NCBI GenBank assembly: GCA_003162475.1
Contig: PMOI01000022.1
Location: 117,936 to 181,935, forward strand
Direction: 5' to 3'
DNA from: Acidimicrobiaceae bacterium
Lineage (GTDB): Bacteria; Actinomycetota; Acidimicrobiia; Acidimicrobiales; RAAP-2
Length of the DNA: 64,000 bases
Made by a program: the position numbers and the translations under genes. A model generated the notes under the pieces. It was not told where the DNA came from. It was given only the letters and a program-made list of their open reading frames with translations, and did not search any database. This document shows positions 44,246-53,524 of the stretch, piece by piece. Within the stretch, counting starts at the first letter, position 1; every line of letters starts with the position of its first letter.

Positions 44246-45166
44246 ATGACCACGACCTTGCAGACCCCTCACGCCACCGACCATCTCGACGTTCTTGAGT
44301 CCCACGCCCTCTTTATTCTTCGAGAGGTCGTGGCCGAGTGCGAACGGCCGGTACTGCTGTTTTCAGGAGGCAAGGACTCCGCGGTTCTCCTGCACTTAGC
44401 GGCCAAGGCCTTCGCACCGCAGCAGCTCCCCTTCCCCGTGTTGCACATCGACACCGGCCAGAACTTCGATGAAGTACTCGACTTTCGCGACCGTGCCGTG
44501 GAAGTGGCGGGCGCGCGGCTCATCGTTGCCAAGGTCCAAGACACCATTGATCAAGGTAAGGTCGCCGACCCGGGCCTCCTCGGATCGCGCAATCGTCTCC
44601 AGACGGTGACACTCCTCGACGCCATCAACGACAACAAATTCGACGCCGCCTTCGGTGGCGCTCGACGCGACGAGGATAAGGCCCGCGCCAAAGAGCGCAT
44701 CCTCAGTTTCCGTGACGCGTTCGGTCAGTGGGACCCGCGCCAACAACGCCCCGAACTCTGGCAGCTCTACCAGGGCAAGGTCAATCCCGGCGAACACGTG
44801 CGAGCGTTTCCACTCTCGGACTGGACCGAACTCGACGTCTGGCAGTACATCGGACGAGAGAAGATGGACCTCCCTTCGATCTACTTCGCCCACGAACGTG
44901 ACGTCATCTCTCGTGACGGCATGTGGCTCGCCGTGGGTGCCTTCGTGGAACCCAATCCCGACGAAGAGGTCGTTCGAAAAATGGTTCGTTTTCGCACCGT
45001 TGGCGACGCTAACTGCACGGGTGCGGTGATCTCGAACGCCAACACCCTCGACGCCATCATCGAAGAGGTGGCGATCGCGAACGTCTCAGAACGTGGCGCG
45101 ACGCGTGGTGACGACAAGTTCTCCGAGACGGCGATGGAAGATCGCAAACGCGAGGGTTACTTCTAA
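44246..45166 (+). CDS. cysD: Sulfate adenylyltransferase subunit 2
   Basis: 306 residues. The PP-loop VLLFSGGKDSAVLLHLAAKAF near residue 35, IDTGQNFDEVLDFRD, AAFGGARRDEDKARAKERILSFRD and PLSDWTELDVWQYI are standard for CysD. With CysN it forms ATP sulfurylase and activates sulfate to APS. Its stop is followed at once by the cysN ATG, so the two are co-translated. Its N-terminus is preceded by a GGAAAC site. Confidence 0.97.
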   Translation: MTTTLQTPHATDHLDVLESHALFILREVVAECERPVLLFSGGKDSAVLLHLAAKAFAPQQLPFPVLHIDTGQNFDEVLDFRDRAVEVAGARLIVAKVQDTIDQGKVADPGLLGSRNRLQTVTLLDAINDNKFDAAFGGARRDEDKARAKERILSFRDAFGQWDPRQQRPELWQLYQGKVNPGEHVRAFPLSDWTELDVWQYIGREKMDLPSIYFAHERDVISRDGMWLAVGAFVEPNPDEEVVRKMVRFRTVGDANCTGAVISNANTLDAIIEEVAIANVSERGATRGDDKFSETAMEDRKREGYF

Positions 45167-46423
45167 ATGGAGCTTGCGACCAAGGACCTGCTGCGACTCG
45201 CAACGATCGGATCGGTCGACGACGGCAAGTCGACGTTGATTGGTCGACTTCTCGTCGACACGCGTCAACTCTTTGACGATCAGCTCGACGCGGTGGCCGC
45301 CGCTTCCGAGAAACGCGGCATAGGCGATCTCGACTTGAGTTTCGTCACCGACGGACTGCGCGCCGAACGAGAACAGGGCATCACGATCGACGTGGCGTAC
45401 CGCTACGCCACGACTCCAACGCGCAAGTTCATCATCGCCGACTGTCCCGGTCACGTCACGTACACGAGGAACATGGCGACGGGCGCCTCCACGGCCGACC
45501 TCGCCCTCGTCGTCCTCGACGTCGCGTCCGGTCTGAAGGAACAGACGCGCCGCCACCTCTGCATCGCGGCCCTGCTAGGCGTGCGTTCGGTGATCGTCGC
45601 GGTCAACAAGATGGACGCGGTTGACTGGTCCGAGCTCGCCTTCGAGCGCGTCGTAGACCAGATCGCGACGGTGTCGCGCGAGTTGGGATTCTCCTCGTCG
45701 CTCACGATCCCCGTGTCGGCCCTGCTGGGCGACAACGTCGTCGAGGCCTCGCTCAACACGCCGTGGTACGAGGGACCCACGGTCCTCGAGGCCCTCGAGG
45801 CGTCCGAGGCCGGATCGTGGGAGACCGCCCAAGGCGCGCGCCTTCCCGTCCAGTGGGTCCTTCGCCAGAATGGCGGCGGACGAACGTACGCGGGCATGGT
45901 GAGCGGTGAGGCCTTTCACGTCGGCGACGCGGTCACCTTGTTGCCGGCGGGAGTTCAGACGACGATCAGGGCCATCAACTTTGGGGGTGTGCCTCGACCT
46001 GAGGCGACTGTTGGTCTCGCGGCGGATCTCGACCTCGCCGACGAAACCGACGCAGGGCGCGGCGACCTCATCGCGACCGCTCCCCTGCCGACAGTAACGA
46101 AAGAGTTCGAAGCGACGATCTGCTGGTTCGGCGAACAGCCCTTCAGCGTGGGCGGCCAGCGACTCCGCCTGAAGCACACGACGAAGTCCACCCCCGTGCG
46201 CGTCCAGGCGATCAAGGGACTCATCGACATCGAGTCACTCAAAGTGGTTGACGCCACGTCCTTCACCACGAATCAGATCGGGCTCGCGACGTTGGTCACC
46301 GCCGACGCGCTCGTCGTCGACGACTACCGCGAGGATCGTGTCACCGGCAGCTTCGTGCTGATCGACGAGGTCACCAACGCCACCGTCGCCGCCGGCATGG
46401 TCGGTCACGCCACGTTTCTCTAA
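45167..46423 (+). CDS. cysN: Sulfate adenylyltransferase subunit 1
   Basis: 418 residues, the non-fused form without a C-terminal APS kinase. EF-Tu-like GTPase motifs: G1 GSVDDGKSTLIGRLL, G2 region REQGITIDVAYRY, G3 DCPGHVTYTRNMATGAS, G4 NKMDAVDW. Domains 2 and 3 follow. GTP hydrolysis drives APS formation by CysD. The absence of a CysC domain fits a pathway that reduces APS directly. Start directly adjoins the cysD stop. Confidence 0.97.
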   Translation: MELATKDLLRLATIGSVDDGKSTLIGRLLVDTRQLFDDQLDAVAAASEKRGIGDLDLSFVTDGLRAEREQGITIDVAYRYATTPTRKFIIADCPGHVTYTRNMATGASTADLALVVLDVASGLKEQTRRHLCIAALLGVRSVIVAVNKMDAVDWSELAFERVVDQIATVSRELGFSSSLTIPVSALLGDNVVEASLNTPWYEGPTVLEALEASEAGSWETAQGARLPVQWVLRQNGGGRTYAGMVSGEAFHVGDAVTLLPAGVQTTIRAINFGGVPRPEATVGLAADLDLADETDAGRGDLIATAPLPTVTKEFEATICWFGEQPFSVGGQRLRLKHTTKSTPVRVQAIKGLIDIESLKVVDATSFTTNQIGLATLVTADALVVDDYREDRVTGSFVLIDEVTNATVAAGMVGHATFL

Positions 46424-46510
46424 AGAACGTCAGAACCGTCACGTCGCAGCGTGGTGACCGAAGCGACGCGTCGCAGGTTGTCACCTCATCGCGATTCCGA
46501 CAGTCGACTC

Positions 46511-47215
46511 CTACCAGAGAAGTGGTACGAGTCGATAGGGCGTGCGCGTGGTGAAGTCCGCGAAACTTGCGGGAAAGCTACGGCGTAGAAGTCTCTCTTC
46601 CACCTGGATCCGGTAGATCTGAAGTCCGAGAACACCTAGGGCGCCAACGAGCGTGGTGAACCGTGCGTACCCAACGAGGACGCCGAGGATCATCATCAAC
46701 TCCGCAAAGTAGATGGGATGACGCAACAGTCGGTAGGGACCCGTGACCACGAGGTTGCGAGCCTCGGGCGTGATCGAAAAGCTGGATCCCAGACTCAGGA
46801 ACGAGGCGAGAGCGAGAGCTGCGCCGATCACGGTGAGGGCGAGTCCAACTTGCTCCACGTGTCGTGACGCACTCCACAAAATCGGACCGGCGGGCGCGTA
46901 ACTGAGCCCCACTAATAGGAAGGTCGCGGTAAGCGAGGCGACGAGGGCCACGCGGCGCCCGTCACGTGCTTGGGGAACCTTGCTCGATAAAAGGGTGATC
47001 GCGGCGCCGAGAACGAACGCTGTGTAGAAGGCGCTGCGCGTGATCTCTGAAGCCACCGTCCAACTGGGACTCGCATTAAACACGACCCAGCCTCGTACGA
47101 CGGCAATCGCCTGCGAGAGGCCGAGCCAGCCGAGCACCATGGCCGGCGCGATAATCGTTAGCGCGCGCCGCGAGTTCGCGCCGCGAAGCGAGAACCCTAC
47201 GGTGACGGGCGCCAC
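46511..47215 (-). CDS. Isoprenylcysteine carboxyl methyltransferase-family protein
   Basis: About 234 residues from GTG 47215; the frame is open to 47281 but would overlap the upstream gene by 50 bases. Five or more helices. The C-terminal signature NLVVTGPYRLLRHPIYFAELMMILG with YRIQVEERLLRRSF is that of ICMT/PEMT-like integral-membrane methyltransferases, which use SAM. The substrate, a lipid or prenylated molecule, is unknown. It follows the export locus on the same strand and may be its last gene. Start is uncertain. Confidence 0.72.
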   Translation of the reverse strand: MAPVTVGFSLRGANSRRALTIIAPAMVLGWLGLSQAIAVVRGWVVFNASPSWTVASEITRSAFYTAFVLGAAITLLSSKVPQARDGRRVALVASLTATFLLVGLSYAPAGPILWSASRHVEQVGLALTVIGAALALASFLSLGSSFSITPEARNLVVTGPYRLLRHPIYFAELMMILGVLVGYARFTTLVGALGVLGLQIYRIQVEERLLRRSFPASFADFTTRTPYRLVPLLW

Positions 47216-47231
47216 ACCTGGATTTACGTGA

Positions 47232-47951
47232 TCAACCGCCGGCGCTCGCACTCGACCCACTGCCGGTACTCGTGCTCGCACTCACTCCCGCTCCGGCCCC
47301 ACCGCCGCCGAACCCACCACCGAAGCCGCCGGTTGACGTCACGCCCTTGGCGGTTGCGCTGACCGTCGCAGCCTGGACGGAGCCGTTCTTCGCCGTGGGC
47401 CCCGACACCGTTACGGTGTCACCGGGCTTCAGCGCGGACAGCGACGCCGAGGCGTTTCGATCGATGGTTGTCGCCGACGTCACCTTCACCGCGACGAGCG
47501 CGCCACTGGCGTTGGTCACGTACAGCGTGTTACCAATGATGTCGGTCACTGTGCCCGACGTGCCCGTCGCGGCAGCGGAACCTGCGCCCGCCGCGCCGCC
47601 AGCACCCGCCGCGCCCGCGAAGGCGCCGCCGGCGAACCGGCCGCCGGCCGCCGCCGTGGACGTTGCTGAGGACCCCCGGCCGCGCTGCAAGAACGCGCCC
47701 AACGAGAGTCCTCCAACGATCAACAAAAGAGCCACGAGGACCGTGACGGTCCACGACGCGCGAAAGCCCTTCGACGAGGACTGCTCGGGCCACTCTTCGC
47801 TTTCGCCGCCGAACAACACCTCGAACGCCTCGTTGCTGTTGTTGATCACGTTCGGGTCCGTAACGTCGACTGGCGAACTCGTTGGTTCACCACCGTCGAG
47901 CTCACCGGCCGAGTGAACACCCTCGGGGGTGTCCGTCGATCCTCTTGTCAT
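47232..47951 (-). CDS. Membrane-anchored DUF5666-like (OB) protein
   Basis: 239 residues. An acidic cytosolic N-terminus (1-62), one helix (about 63-85, RASWTVTVLVALLLIVGGLSLGAFL), then an Ala/Gly-rich linker and an OB-type extracellular domain: GTVTDIIGNTLYVTNASGALVAVKVTSATTIDRNASASLSALKPGDTVTVSGPTAKNGSVQAATV, characteristic of DUF5666. The tail is Gly-rich (GGFGGGFGGGG). The neighbouring adaptor and lipoprotein share such Gly-rich segments. It lies 18 bases downstream of the permease gene and is probably co-transcribed. Function unknown. Confidence 0.75.
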   Translation of the reverse strand: MTRGSTDTPEGVHSAGELDGGEPTSSPVDVTDPNVINNSNEAFEVLFGGESEEWPEQSSSKGFRASWTVTVLVALLLIVGGLSLGAFLQRGRGSSATSTAAAGGRFAGGAFAGAAGAGGAAGAGSAAATGTSGTVTDIIGNTLYVTNASGALVAVKVTSATTIDRNASASLSALKPGDTVTVSGPTAKNGSVQAATVSATAKGVTSTGGFGGGFGGGGAGAGVSASTSTGSGSSASAGG

Positions 47952-47968
47952 GTCGAACTGCCTTTCAC

Positions 47969-49186
47969 TTACTCGTATCGAAGAGCGTCAATCGGGCGAA
48001 GTGACGCCGCCCGGTACGCCGGGTAGAAGCCCGCCACGATGCCGACGCTGAGCGCGACACCAAGGGCGAGGGGGATGGAGTACGAAGCCAACACGGGCTT
48101 GACGCCCGCGATGGTGAAGCGAGAGACGACGATGCCCGCGACCGCCCCCAAGACGCCGCCCATGAACGAAATGACGGTTGACTCGATGAGGAACTGGGTC
48201 AAGACGACCGACTTGCGAGCCCCGATGGCCTTGCGAATGCCGATCTCTCGGGTCCGCTCGGTGACAGTGACCAGCATGATGTTCATCACGCCGATCGCAC
48301 CCACCAGCAGCGACACGGCGGCGACCCAACCCAGAAGGGCCGTGAAGGTCTTGGAACTCGACGTGGCGGTCGTGATCAGACTCGCTTGGTTGAGCACGTT
48401 GAAGGGAAGTGCCGCGACCGTGGTGTCGTTCTGTGCCGCGAGGATGCTCTGGACCTCGCTCTGCGCCAGCGAGAGCGTCGCCGCGGACTTACCTTGGATC
48501 AACAGCTCGGAGAACGACTGCGATTCGCCGGTCAGTTGATCCTGGACGGCCGTGTAGGGAGCGATCACCACGGCGTCCGCGTTGGTGAGACCCGTGGAGC
48601 CCTTCGACGCGAGAAGACCCACGATGGTGAATCGGGCCGACCCGAGTTCGATCTGTTGACCGAGGGGGTTCGATCCTACGGGAAAGAGGCCACTGGCCAC
48701 GGACGCGCCGATGTCGATGACCTGGGAGTGGCTCGTCACGTCGGCCGTCGAGATCGACCGGCCGGCCGACACCGTGTAGTTCGACGCTACGAGGTACGAA
48801 GGGGTCGAACCGATCACTGACGTGGTGTACGTCGACGATCCGTTCGTCGCCGTCACGCTGGTAGTAATCACCGGCGAGACCGATTGAACGTCGGGAGCGT
48901 TGTTAGCGTTCGAGATCAGAGAAACGGACGCTGAGTTGAGGTTGGTGTTGCGAATCTGGGTTCCAGTCGAGGCACCACTGCCGCCGCTGCCAAACACCGT
49001 CAACGTGTTGGACCCGAGAGCCTGGATGGAGTTCTCGATCGAACGTGACGTACCGGTGCCGATCGCGAGCAACACGATCACCGACGCCACGCCAATAAGT
49101 ACGCCGAGCATCGTGAGCAAGGTTCGTAGCCAGTTCGAGCCGATGCCGCGCACGGCCATAATGAGATTGCTGAACATGTTCGACAT
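47969..49186 (-). CDS. MacB-type ABC transporter permease
   Basis: 405 residues. An N-terminal helix (NWLRTLLTMLGVLIGVASVIVLLAIG) precedes a large extracytoplasmic MacB_PCD domain, then three C-terminal helices in the FtsX fold: FTALLGWVAAVSLLVGAIGVMNIMLVTVTERTREIGIRKAIGARK, the family hallmark. MacB-type transporters do not move substrate through the membrane but pump from outside by mechanotransmission. Its ATPase lies immediately upstream with TGATG overlap. Substrate unknown. Confidence 0.92.
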   Translation of the reverse strand: MSNMFSNLIMAVRGIGSNWLRTLLTMLGVLIGVASVIVLLAIGTGTSRSIENSIQALGSNTLTVFGSGGSGASTGTQIRNTNLNSASVSLISNANNAPDVQSVSPVITTSVTATNGSSTYTTSVIGSTPSYLVASNYTVSAGRSISTADVTSHSQVIDIGASVASGLFPVGSNPLGQQIELGSARFTIVGLLASKGSTGLTNADAVVIAPYTAVQDQLTGESQSFSELLIQGKSAATLSLAQSEVQSILAAQNDTTVAALPFNVLNQASLITTATSSSKTFTALLGWVAAVSLLVGAIGVMNIMLVTVTERTREIGIRKAIGARKSVVLTQFLIESTVISFMGGVLGAVAGIVVSRFTIAGVKPVLASYSIPLALGVALSVGIVAGFYPAYRAASLRPIDALRYE

Positions 49187-50004
49187 CAGACCTCGGATCC
49201 GTCGCCGTCTTGCGACGAGGTAACAGTGTTTGACGACACTGACGGGAGGCGCGGGCGCTGGCGCTGGTCTCTGATGACGGAGCCGTCACGTAACTCAACG
49301 ACGCGAGAGGCGTACTCGGCGATGTCGTTTTCGTGCGTGATCATCACGATCGTGCGGCCTTGTCGGTGGAGGTCGGTGAAGAGCGCCATCAACTCGTTCG
49401 ATGACCTCGAGTCGAGGTTGCCGGTCGGCTCGTCGGCCAAGATGAGTGCCGGATTCGTACTGATGGCCCGAGCGATCGAAACACGCTGCTGTTGACCACC
49501 CGACAGTTCGTTGGAGAAGTGCTCGAGGCGCGATCCAAGTCCCACCAAGCGCAGCGCGACGATGGCGCGCTCTCGACGCTCCTTGGGCTTTACCCCGGCG
49601 TAGGCCATGGGCAACTCCACGTTCTGCAGTGCCGACATCCGCGGAATCAGATTGAACCCTTGAAAGACGAAGCCGATCTTCGTGTTCCTGATTCGCGAGA
49701 GAGCTTGGTCGTCGAGGTTTCGAATGTTCACGCCGTCGAGGGAGTAGTGACCGCTAGTGGGAATGTCGAGACAGCCAATGATATTCATCAGTGTCGACTT
49801 GCCCGAACCTGACGCACCCATGACCGCGACGAACTCCCCTCTGACGACGGTGAGCGAGACACTGCGGGTCGCGAGGACCTCGACGCCGCCCATCATGTAG
49901 CTCTTGACGATGTTCGACAGTGCGATGATCGGCGCCTCGACCAACGAGGCCGGGGCCCCGGGGTCGAACGCGACGCGCGACGCACCACCACGGGTCAAGA
50001 TCAC
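49186..50004 (-). CDS. MacB-type ABC transporter ATP-binding protein
   Basis: 272 residues. Walker A GASGSGKSTLMNIIG, signature ELSGGQQQRVSIARA and Walker B LILADEPTGNLDSRSS are complete. KSYMMGGVEVLATRSVSLTVVRGEF and the absence of membrane segments are typical of LolD/MacB ATPases. The N-terminal 25 residues (MILTRGGASRVAFDPG) are unusual and may not be translated; a later start is possible. Overlaps the adaptor gene by four bases (ATGA) and the permease gene by one. Confidence 0.93.
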   Translation of the reverse strand: MILTRGGASRVAFDPGAPASLVEAPIIALSNIVKSYMMGGVEVLATRSVSLTVVRGEFVAVMGASGSGKSTLMNIIGCLDIPTSGHYSLDGVNIRNLDDQALSRIRNTKIGFVFQGFNLIPRMSALQNVELPMAYAGVKPKERRERAIVALRLVGLGSRLEHFSNELSGGQQQRVSIARAISTNPALILADEPTGNLDSRSSNELMALFTDLHRQGRTIVMITHENDIAEYASRVVELRDGSVIRDQRQRPRLPSVSSNTVTSSQDGDGSEV

Positions 50005-51971
50005 GGTGCTCCTCCACCGAATCCTCGACCTCCTCCGCCGCCAAGACCTCCGGTAGTGGTGCCTCCCGTAGTCGTCGCGGCACTCACGGAAGCCGTGGGC
50101 TCGACGATGGTCTCACCCTCCGTGACGCCGCTAGTGATCTGCGTGAAGGAGGTACCGACGAGGCCCAGCGTGACCGGCGTCGTCTTCTTGACGCCATTGG
50201 CGCCTTGAACTTGAACCGTAGAGAGACTTCCGGTCGTCGTGATGGCCGCACTCGGGAGTTCCAGTACGTTCGACACGGTCTGGACGACCACCGAGACTTG
50301 CGCGGTCATGCCGTCCTTGAGCGTTGCCGGTGGGTTGGTCAGACTGATCGTGACCGGGTACGTGACCACGTTGTTCACGATGGTGGACACGGCCGCGACG
50401 GCAGTCACGACACCACGAACCACGGTGTTGGGCAGCGAGGCGAGCGTAATCGTCGCCGTCTGGTGCACCGCGATCTTGATGGCGTCGGCTTCAGCGAAGC
50501 TGGACACTACCTGGAGTTGGCGCAGGCCCTGGATGGTGATGAGAGAAGAACTGCTCGATCCCGAACCTGAACCCGTTGTTGATGAAGAGGATGTCGTAGT
50601 CGCGCCACTCGACGTCGACGAACCGCCGCCGCCCACGGTTTGACCTACCGAGCCACTCACGGCCGTCACGTCGCCGCTGATGAGAGCCACGAGTTGAGTC
50701 TCCGATAGTGCCTTTGACGCCTGCTCGATGGAGACCTGGTCTTGAGCGATGGACGCCTGGTTCTGCACGAGGCCAACCTTGCTCTGGGCTATAGCGGCCT
50801 CGTCTTGGGTGATCGATGACTTGTCCGAACTGACCGCGGTGGGTGAGGCCTTCGCGCCTTGCTGGGCGATCTGAACCGAAAGACCTTGAACGGTGATCGC
50901 CGATTGGTCCTTGGAGATTTGGCTCTGATCGGTGGTGACCTTCGTCCCGTCAGTGGTTATCGTCTGATTGGAAGTGAAACACGACGTCTCGGGGGTCGTC
51001 AGCGTTACACCGGTGCCCAAGGAGCTGCCCATAGAGCTGTTGGCCACCACTTGAAACAGGTAGGTGGTGTTGGGGCTGAGTCCGGTGATCTCGGTGGAGA
51101 CCTGCGTCGAGTTCGAATTCGACTGGACGCTAGAAGTCGCAGTGGCCGCGCCGTACGAGGAGGTCGTACCGTACTGGAAGTAGTACGTCGTGGCCGATCC
51201 GTTCGGGTTAATGGTGGCGTTCAGTACGGCAGTCGTGGTGGATATCGACGTAGCCCCGTCGGTGACCACTGAGGGTGCTCCGCCGACTGCGGGTGTGACG
51301 GAGCCCGACGAGGGTCCAGACGAACCCGTGCTCGCCGGAGAGGCCGGGCACCCGAGCGACACGTCGGATGAGTACGTCGACTGCGCCGCAGAGAGGTTGG
51401 TCTCATCGGTGGCGAGCAACGTCTGATCCGAGACCAACTGATTCTGGTCGTTCGTCAGTTGCTGTTGCGCGTTATCGAGTGTGGACTGATTCTGGTCCTT
51501 CTGCACCGTCGTGCCGCCCCTCTGGTCAGTCGCGAGGGTCGCCTTCGCCGTGGCGAGAGTCTTCGCGAGCGTCCGGGCCGACGTCTGAGCGTTGGTGTAG
51601 TTCATCTTCGCCACCGTGAGGGTGGACTCGGCCGACTGAAGCGCCGCGCTCTGTTGGGTTGAATCAATGGTGGCGAGTACCTGACCGGCGGTCACCTTTT
51701 GACCAAGGGCCACGTTGAGCGACGTCAGGGTGCCGCCGGCGACGAAGGCCTCGTTGGCGTTGGACACGGTCGAGAGATTGCCCGACGCCGAGACGCTCGA
51801 CTGGACGATACCCGTCGTCACTTTGACCGTCCGTGCGACACCCGTGCTCGAGGACGCGGGAGATTTGTAGATCGAGGAGAAGGCGAACGCGGCGGCGACA
51901 ACGACCGCGAGCCCGAGGGCGAGGTAGCCAACGCGCTTACGCGACGGGTGAGCGAGGTTCTTGATTTTCAT
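50001..51971 (-). CDS. MacA/HlyD-type adaptor with inserted FN3-like domain
   Basis: About 656 residues from ATG 51971 (GGAGA upstream), longer than usual adaptors (about 380). One helix (about 14-36), a lipoyl-half and long coiled coil rich in Gln/Asp (about 105-200). Residues about 231-327 then form a fibronectin-III-like insert (ATINPNGSATTYYFQYGTT and GLSPNTTYLFQVVANSS). The coil resumes (about 335-420), followed by a second lipoyl half and beta-barrel. Cys208 and Cys331, the only cysteines seen, flank the insert. C-terminal tail is Gly-rich. It should connect the MacB-type transporter to the cell surface. Confidence 0.88.
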   Translation of the reverse strand: MKIKNLAHPSRKRVGYLALGLAVVVAAAFAFSSIYKSPASSSTGVARTVKVTTGIVQSSVSASGNLSTVSNANEAFVAGGTLTSLNVALGQKVTAGQVLATIDSTQQSAALQSAESTLTVAKMNYTNAQTSARTLAKTLATAKATLATDQRGGTTVQKDQNQSTLDNAQQQLTNDQNQLVSDQTLLATDETNLSAAQSTYSSDVSLGCPASPASTGSSGPSSGSVTPAVGGAPSVVTDGATSISTTTAVLNATINPNGSATTYYFQYGTTSSYGAATATSSVQSNSNSTQVSTEITGLSPNTTYLFQVVANSSMGSSLGTGVTLTTPETSCFTSNQTITTDGTKVTTDQSQISKDQSAITVQGLSVQIAQQGAKASPTAVSSDKSSITQDEAAIAQSKVGLVQNQASIAQDQVSIEQASKALSETQLVALISGDVTAVSGSVGQTVGGGGSSTSSGATTTSSSSTTGSGSGSSSSSLITIQGLRQLQVVSSFAEADAIKIAVHQTATITLASLPNTVVRGVVTAVAAVSTIVNNVVTYPVTISLTNPPATLKDGMTAQVSVVVQTVSNVLELPSAAITTTGSLSTVQVQGANGVKKTTPVTLGLVGTSFTQITSGVTEGETIVEPTASVSAATTTGGTTTGGLGGGGGRGFGGGAP

Positions 51972-52026
51972 GTCAGTTTCTCCGTAGGGGTGGTTGCTGA
52001 TGGCGCGAGTCGACTCACGGAGTCGA

Positions 52027-52635
52027 TCAACCACCTGTGGTGGTCGTCGCGGGCGTCTTGGCGGGGGTCGGAATGAGCGACTTGCACGCCGCCAACGCCG
52101 TCTTGTACTTCGGGCTTGAGGTAACGGATGAGTTCGCCGTCGGCGCGCTTCCCGCCGTCTTCTTCGCTATGGTCACCCCGTGCAGCGTCATGCAGTTGCG
52201 GAACGCGGCGAGTTGCGTCGAACTGACTCCTGCGCCAACGCCAGCGCCACCGCCGCCACCGAATCCGGAACCAGCCGGGCGAAGGCTCGCGCAGGCTTTG
52301 AACGCCGCGCTGGTCTTGGAGTTGCCTCCGAAGCCGCCCGCAGGACGACTAGCGGTCGCGGAACCCGACGGCTTCTTGCCACTCCCAAAGCCCGAGCCCG
52401 TCACGCCGTGCTGCTTGAGGCACGTGGTGAAGGCTGTGCTCGACGCGGACGAAGATGACGACTTAGGCGCTGTCGTGGTCGTTGTCGTGGACTTGGTCGA
52501 GGTCGGTGGCGCCGACGTCGCGGCGCCACCGCCGCACGCTGCCAGCACGACGCCCGAAAGAGCGATAGCGAGTACTACGAGCGACGCGGAGCGATGCTTG
52601 CCACGTCGTTTGTCTGATTCAGTCCCATTTGTCAT
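52027..52635 (-). CDS. Lipoprotein with two Cys/HGV modules
   Basis: 202 residues. Signal peptide with lipobox VVLAACGG (Cys about 34), then a Thr/Ser-rich linker. Two modules follow: AFTTCLKQHGVTGSG ... AFKACASLRP and AFRNCMTLHGVTIAK ... ALAACKSLIP, each with C-xxx-HGV followed after 30-40 residues by a second C. Related C-x-R-x-HGV-type proteins occur near actinobacterial MacAB clusters. Between modules is a GFGGGGGAGVGAGV stretch. It heads the operon and is divergent from the two-component genes. Ligand or metal binding by the Cys/His pairs is inference. Confidence 0.8.
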   Translation of the reverse strand: MTNGTESDKRRGKHRSASLVVLAIALSGVVLAACGGGAATSAPPTSTKSTTTTTTAPKSSSSSASSTAFTTCLKQHGVTGSGFGSGKKPSGSATASRPAGGFGGNSKTSAAFKACASLRPAGSGFGGGGGAGVGAGVSSTQLAAFRNCMTLHGVTIAKKTAGSAPTANSSVTSSPKYKTALAACKSLIPTPAKTPATTTTGG

Positions 52636-52774
52636 GGCAACAGTATGGAAAGCGAATCTGGACGCCAGATGAGGCTGACCTAATAGTTTCCTGGATGCGC
52701 ACCGGTGCCCCGCCGAGGGTCCGCCGCGACTCGGCCGCCCTCGATCGTTGGCCGCACCCGGTCCAACGAACGAG

Positions 52775-52817
52775 TCTTATGATATGTGGCCGCGGATGTT
52801 CAGGGAAATCTTATGAT
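52775..52817. repeat. Direct repeat TCTTATGAT in the two-component promoter
   Basis: TCTTATGAT occurs at 52775-52783 and again at 52809-52817, 34 bases apart, close to the regulator start and between divergent operons. Tandem nine-base half-sites about three turns apart suit an OmpR-type dimer, but the second copy also carries the regulator's ATG, which could explain part of it. Confidence 0.4.
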
Positions 52818-53517
52818 GAGTTGTCACACTGGGCCGGTGAGCATCGAGATCCTGTCCGTTGAAGATGACGACAATCTCGCGTACGTGATCGCTACGACCC
52901 TTCAACTAGGGGGGTCGAGGGTCACCCGCGCGAAAGATGGACACGAAGCGCTGCGCTTGGCCATGAAAGATGACCCACCTGACCTCATAATCCTGGACGT
53001 GATGCTGCCGGACCTCAGCGGTTTCGAGGTCTGCCAGCGACTGCGCGAGGCGGGCGTCAACATCCCAGTGATCTTTCTCACCGCGGTCGATTCGGTCGGC
53101 GACAAGGTGAGAGGCCTGACGATGGGCGCCGACGACTACCTCACGAAGCCATTCAGCGTCGAAGAGCTCGCGGCCCGCGTGCGGTCATTACTGCGACGGA
53201 TCGGTAAAGCCTCCGCACCTCAGGTGACGTCGTGTGGCGACGTCGTCATCGACGACGACGCCCATTCGGTGACGAAGAGTGGATCGTTGGTAGACCTCTC
53301 GCCGACGGAGTACCGACTCCTACTCTTCCTCGTGAAGAACGCTGGAAAGGTTCTGACCCGCTGGCAGATTCTCGACCACGTTTGGGACTACAGCTTCGAA
53401 GGTGAGCCCACGATCGTCGAATCGTACATCTCCCAACTGCGAAAGAAGATCGACACGTCGCCGCCGACGATTATCCGAACGATTCGAAGTATCGGCTATC
53501 GAATTGAGCGACCGTGA
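52813..53517 (+). CDS. OmpR-family response regulator
   Basis: About 234 residues. Receiver domain: ILSVEDDDNLA (acidic pocket), LIILDVMLPDLSGFEV (phospho-Asp), LTAVD and GADDYLTKPF (Lys). Winged helix: LSPTEYRLLLFLVKNAGKVLTRWQILDHVW and VESYISQLRKKID, the recognition helix. ATG 52813 has an AGGGA site; GTG 52837 would give a more usual N-terminus (MSIEILSVEDD) and is the main alternative. It overlaps nothing upstream and precedes the kinase by eight bases. Divergent from the MacAB-type operon, it is the likely regulator of it. Confidence 0.92.
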   Translation: MMSCHTGPVSIEILSVEDDDNLAYVIATTLQLGGSRVTRAKDGHEALRLAMKDDPPDLIILDVMLPDLSGFEVCQRLREAGVNIPVIFLTAVDSVGDKVRGLTMGADDYLTKPFSVEELAARVRSLLRRIGKASAPQVTSCGDVVIDDDAHSVTKSGSLVDLSPTEYRLLLFLVKNAGKVLTRWQILDHVWDYSFEGEPTIVESYISQLRKKIDTSPPTIIRTIRSIGYRIERP

Positions 53518-53524
53518 CGTCGAG

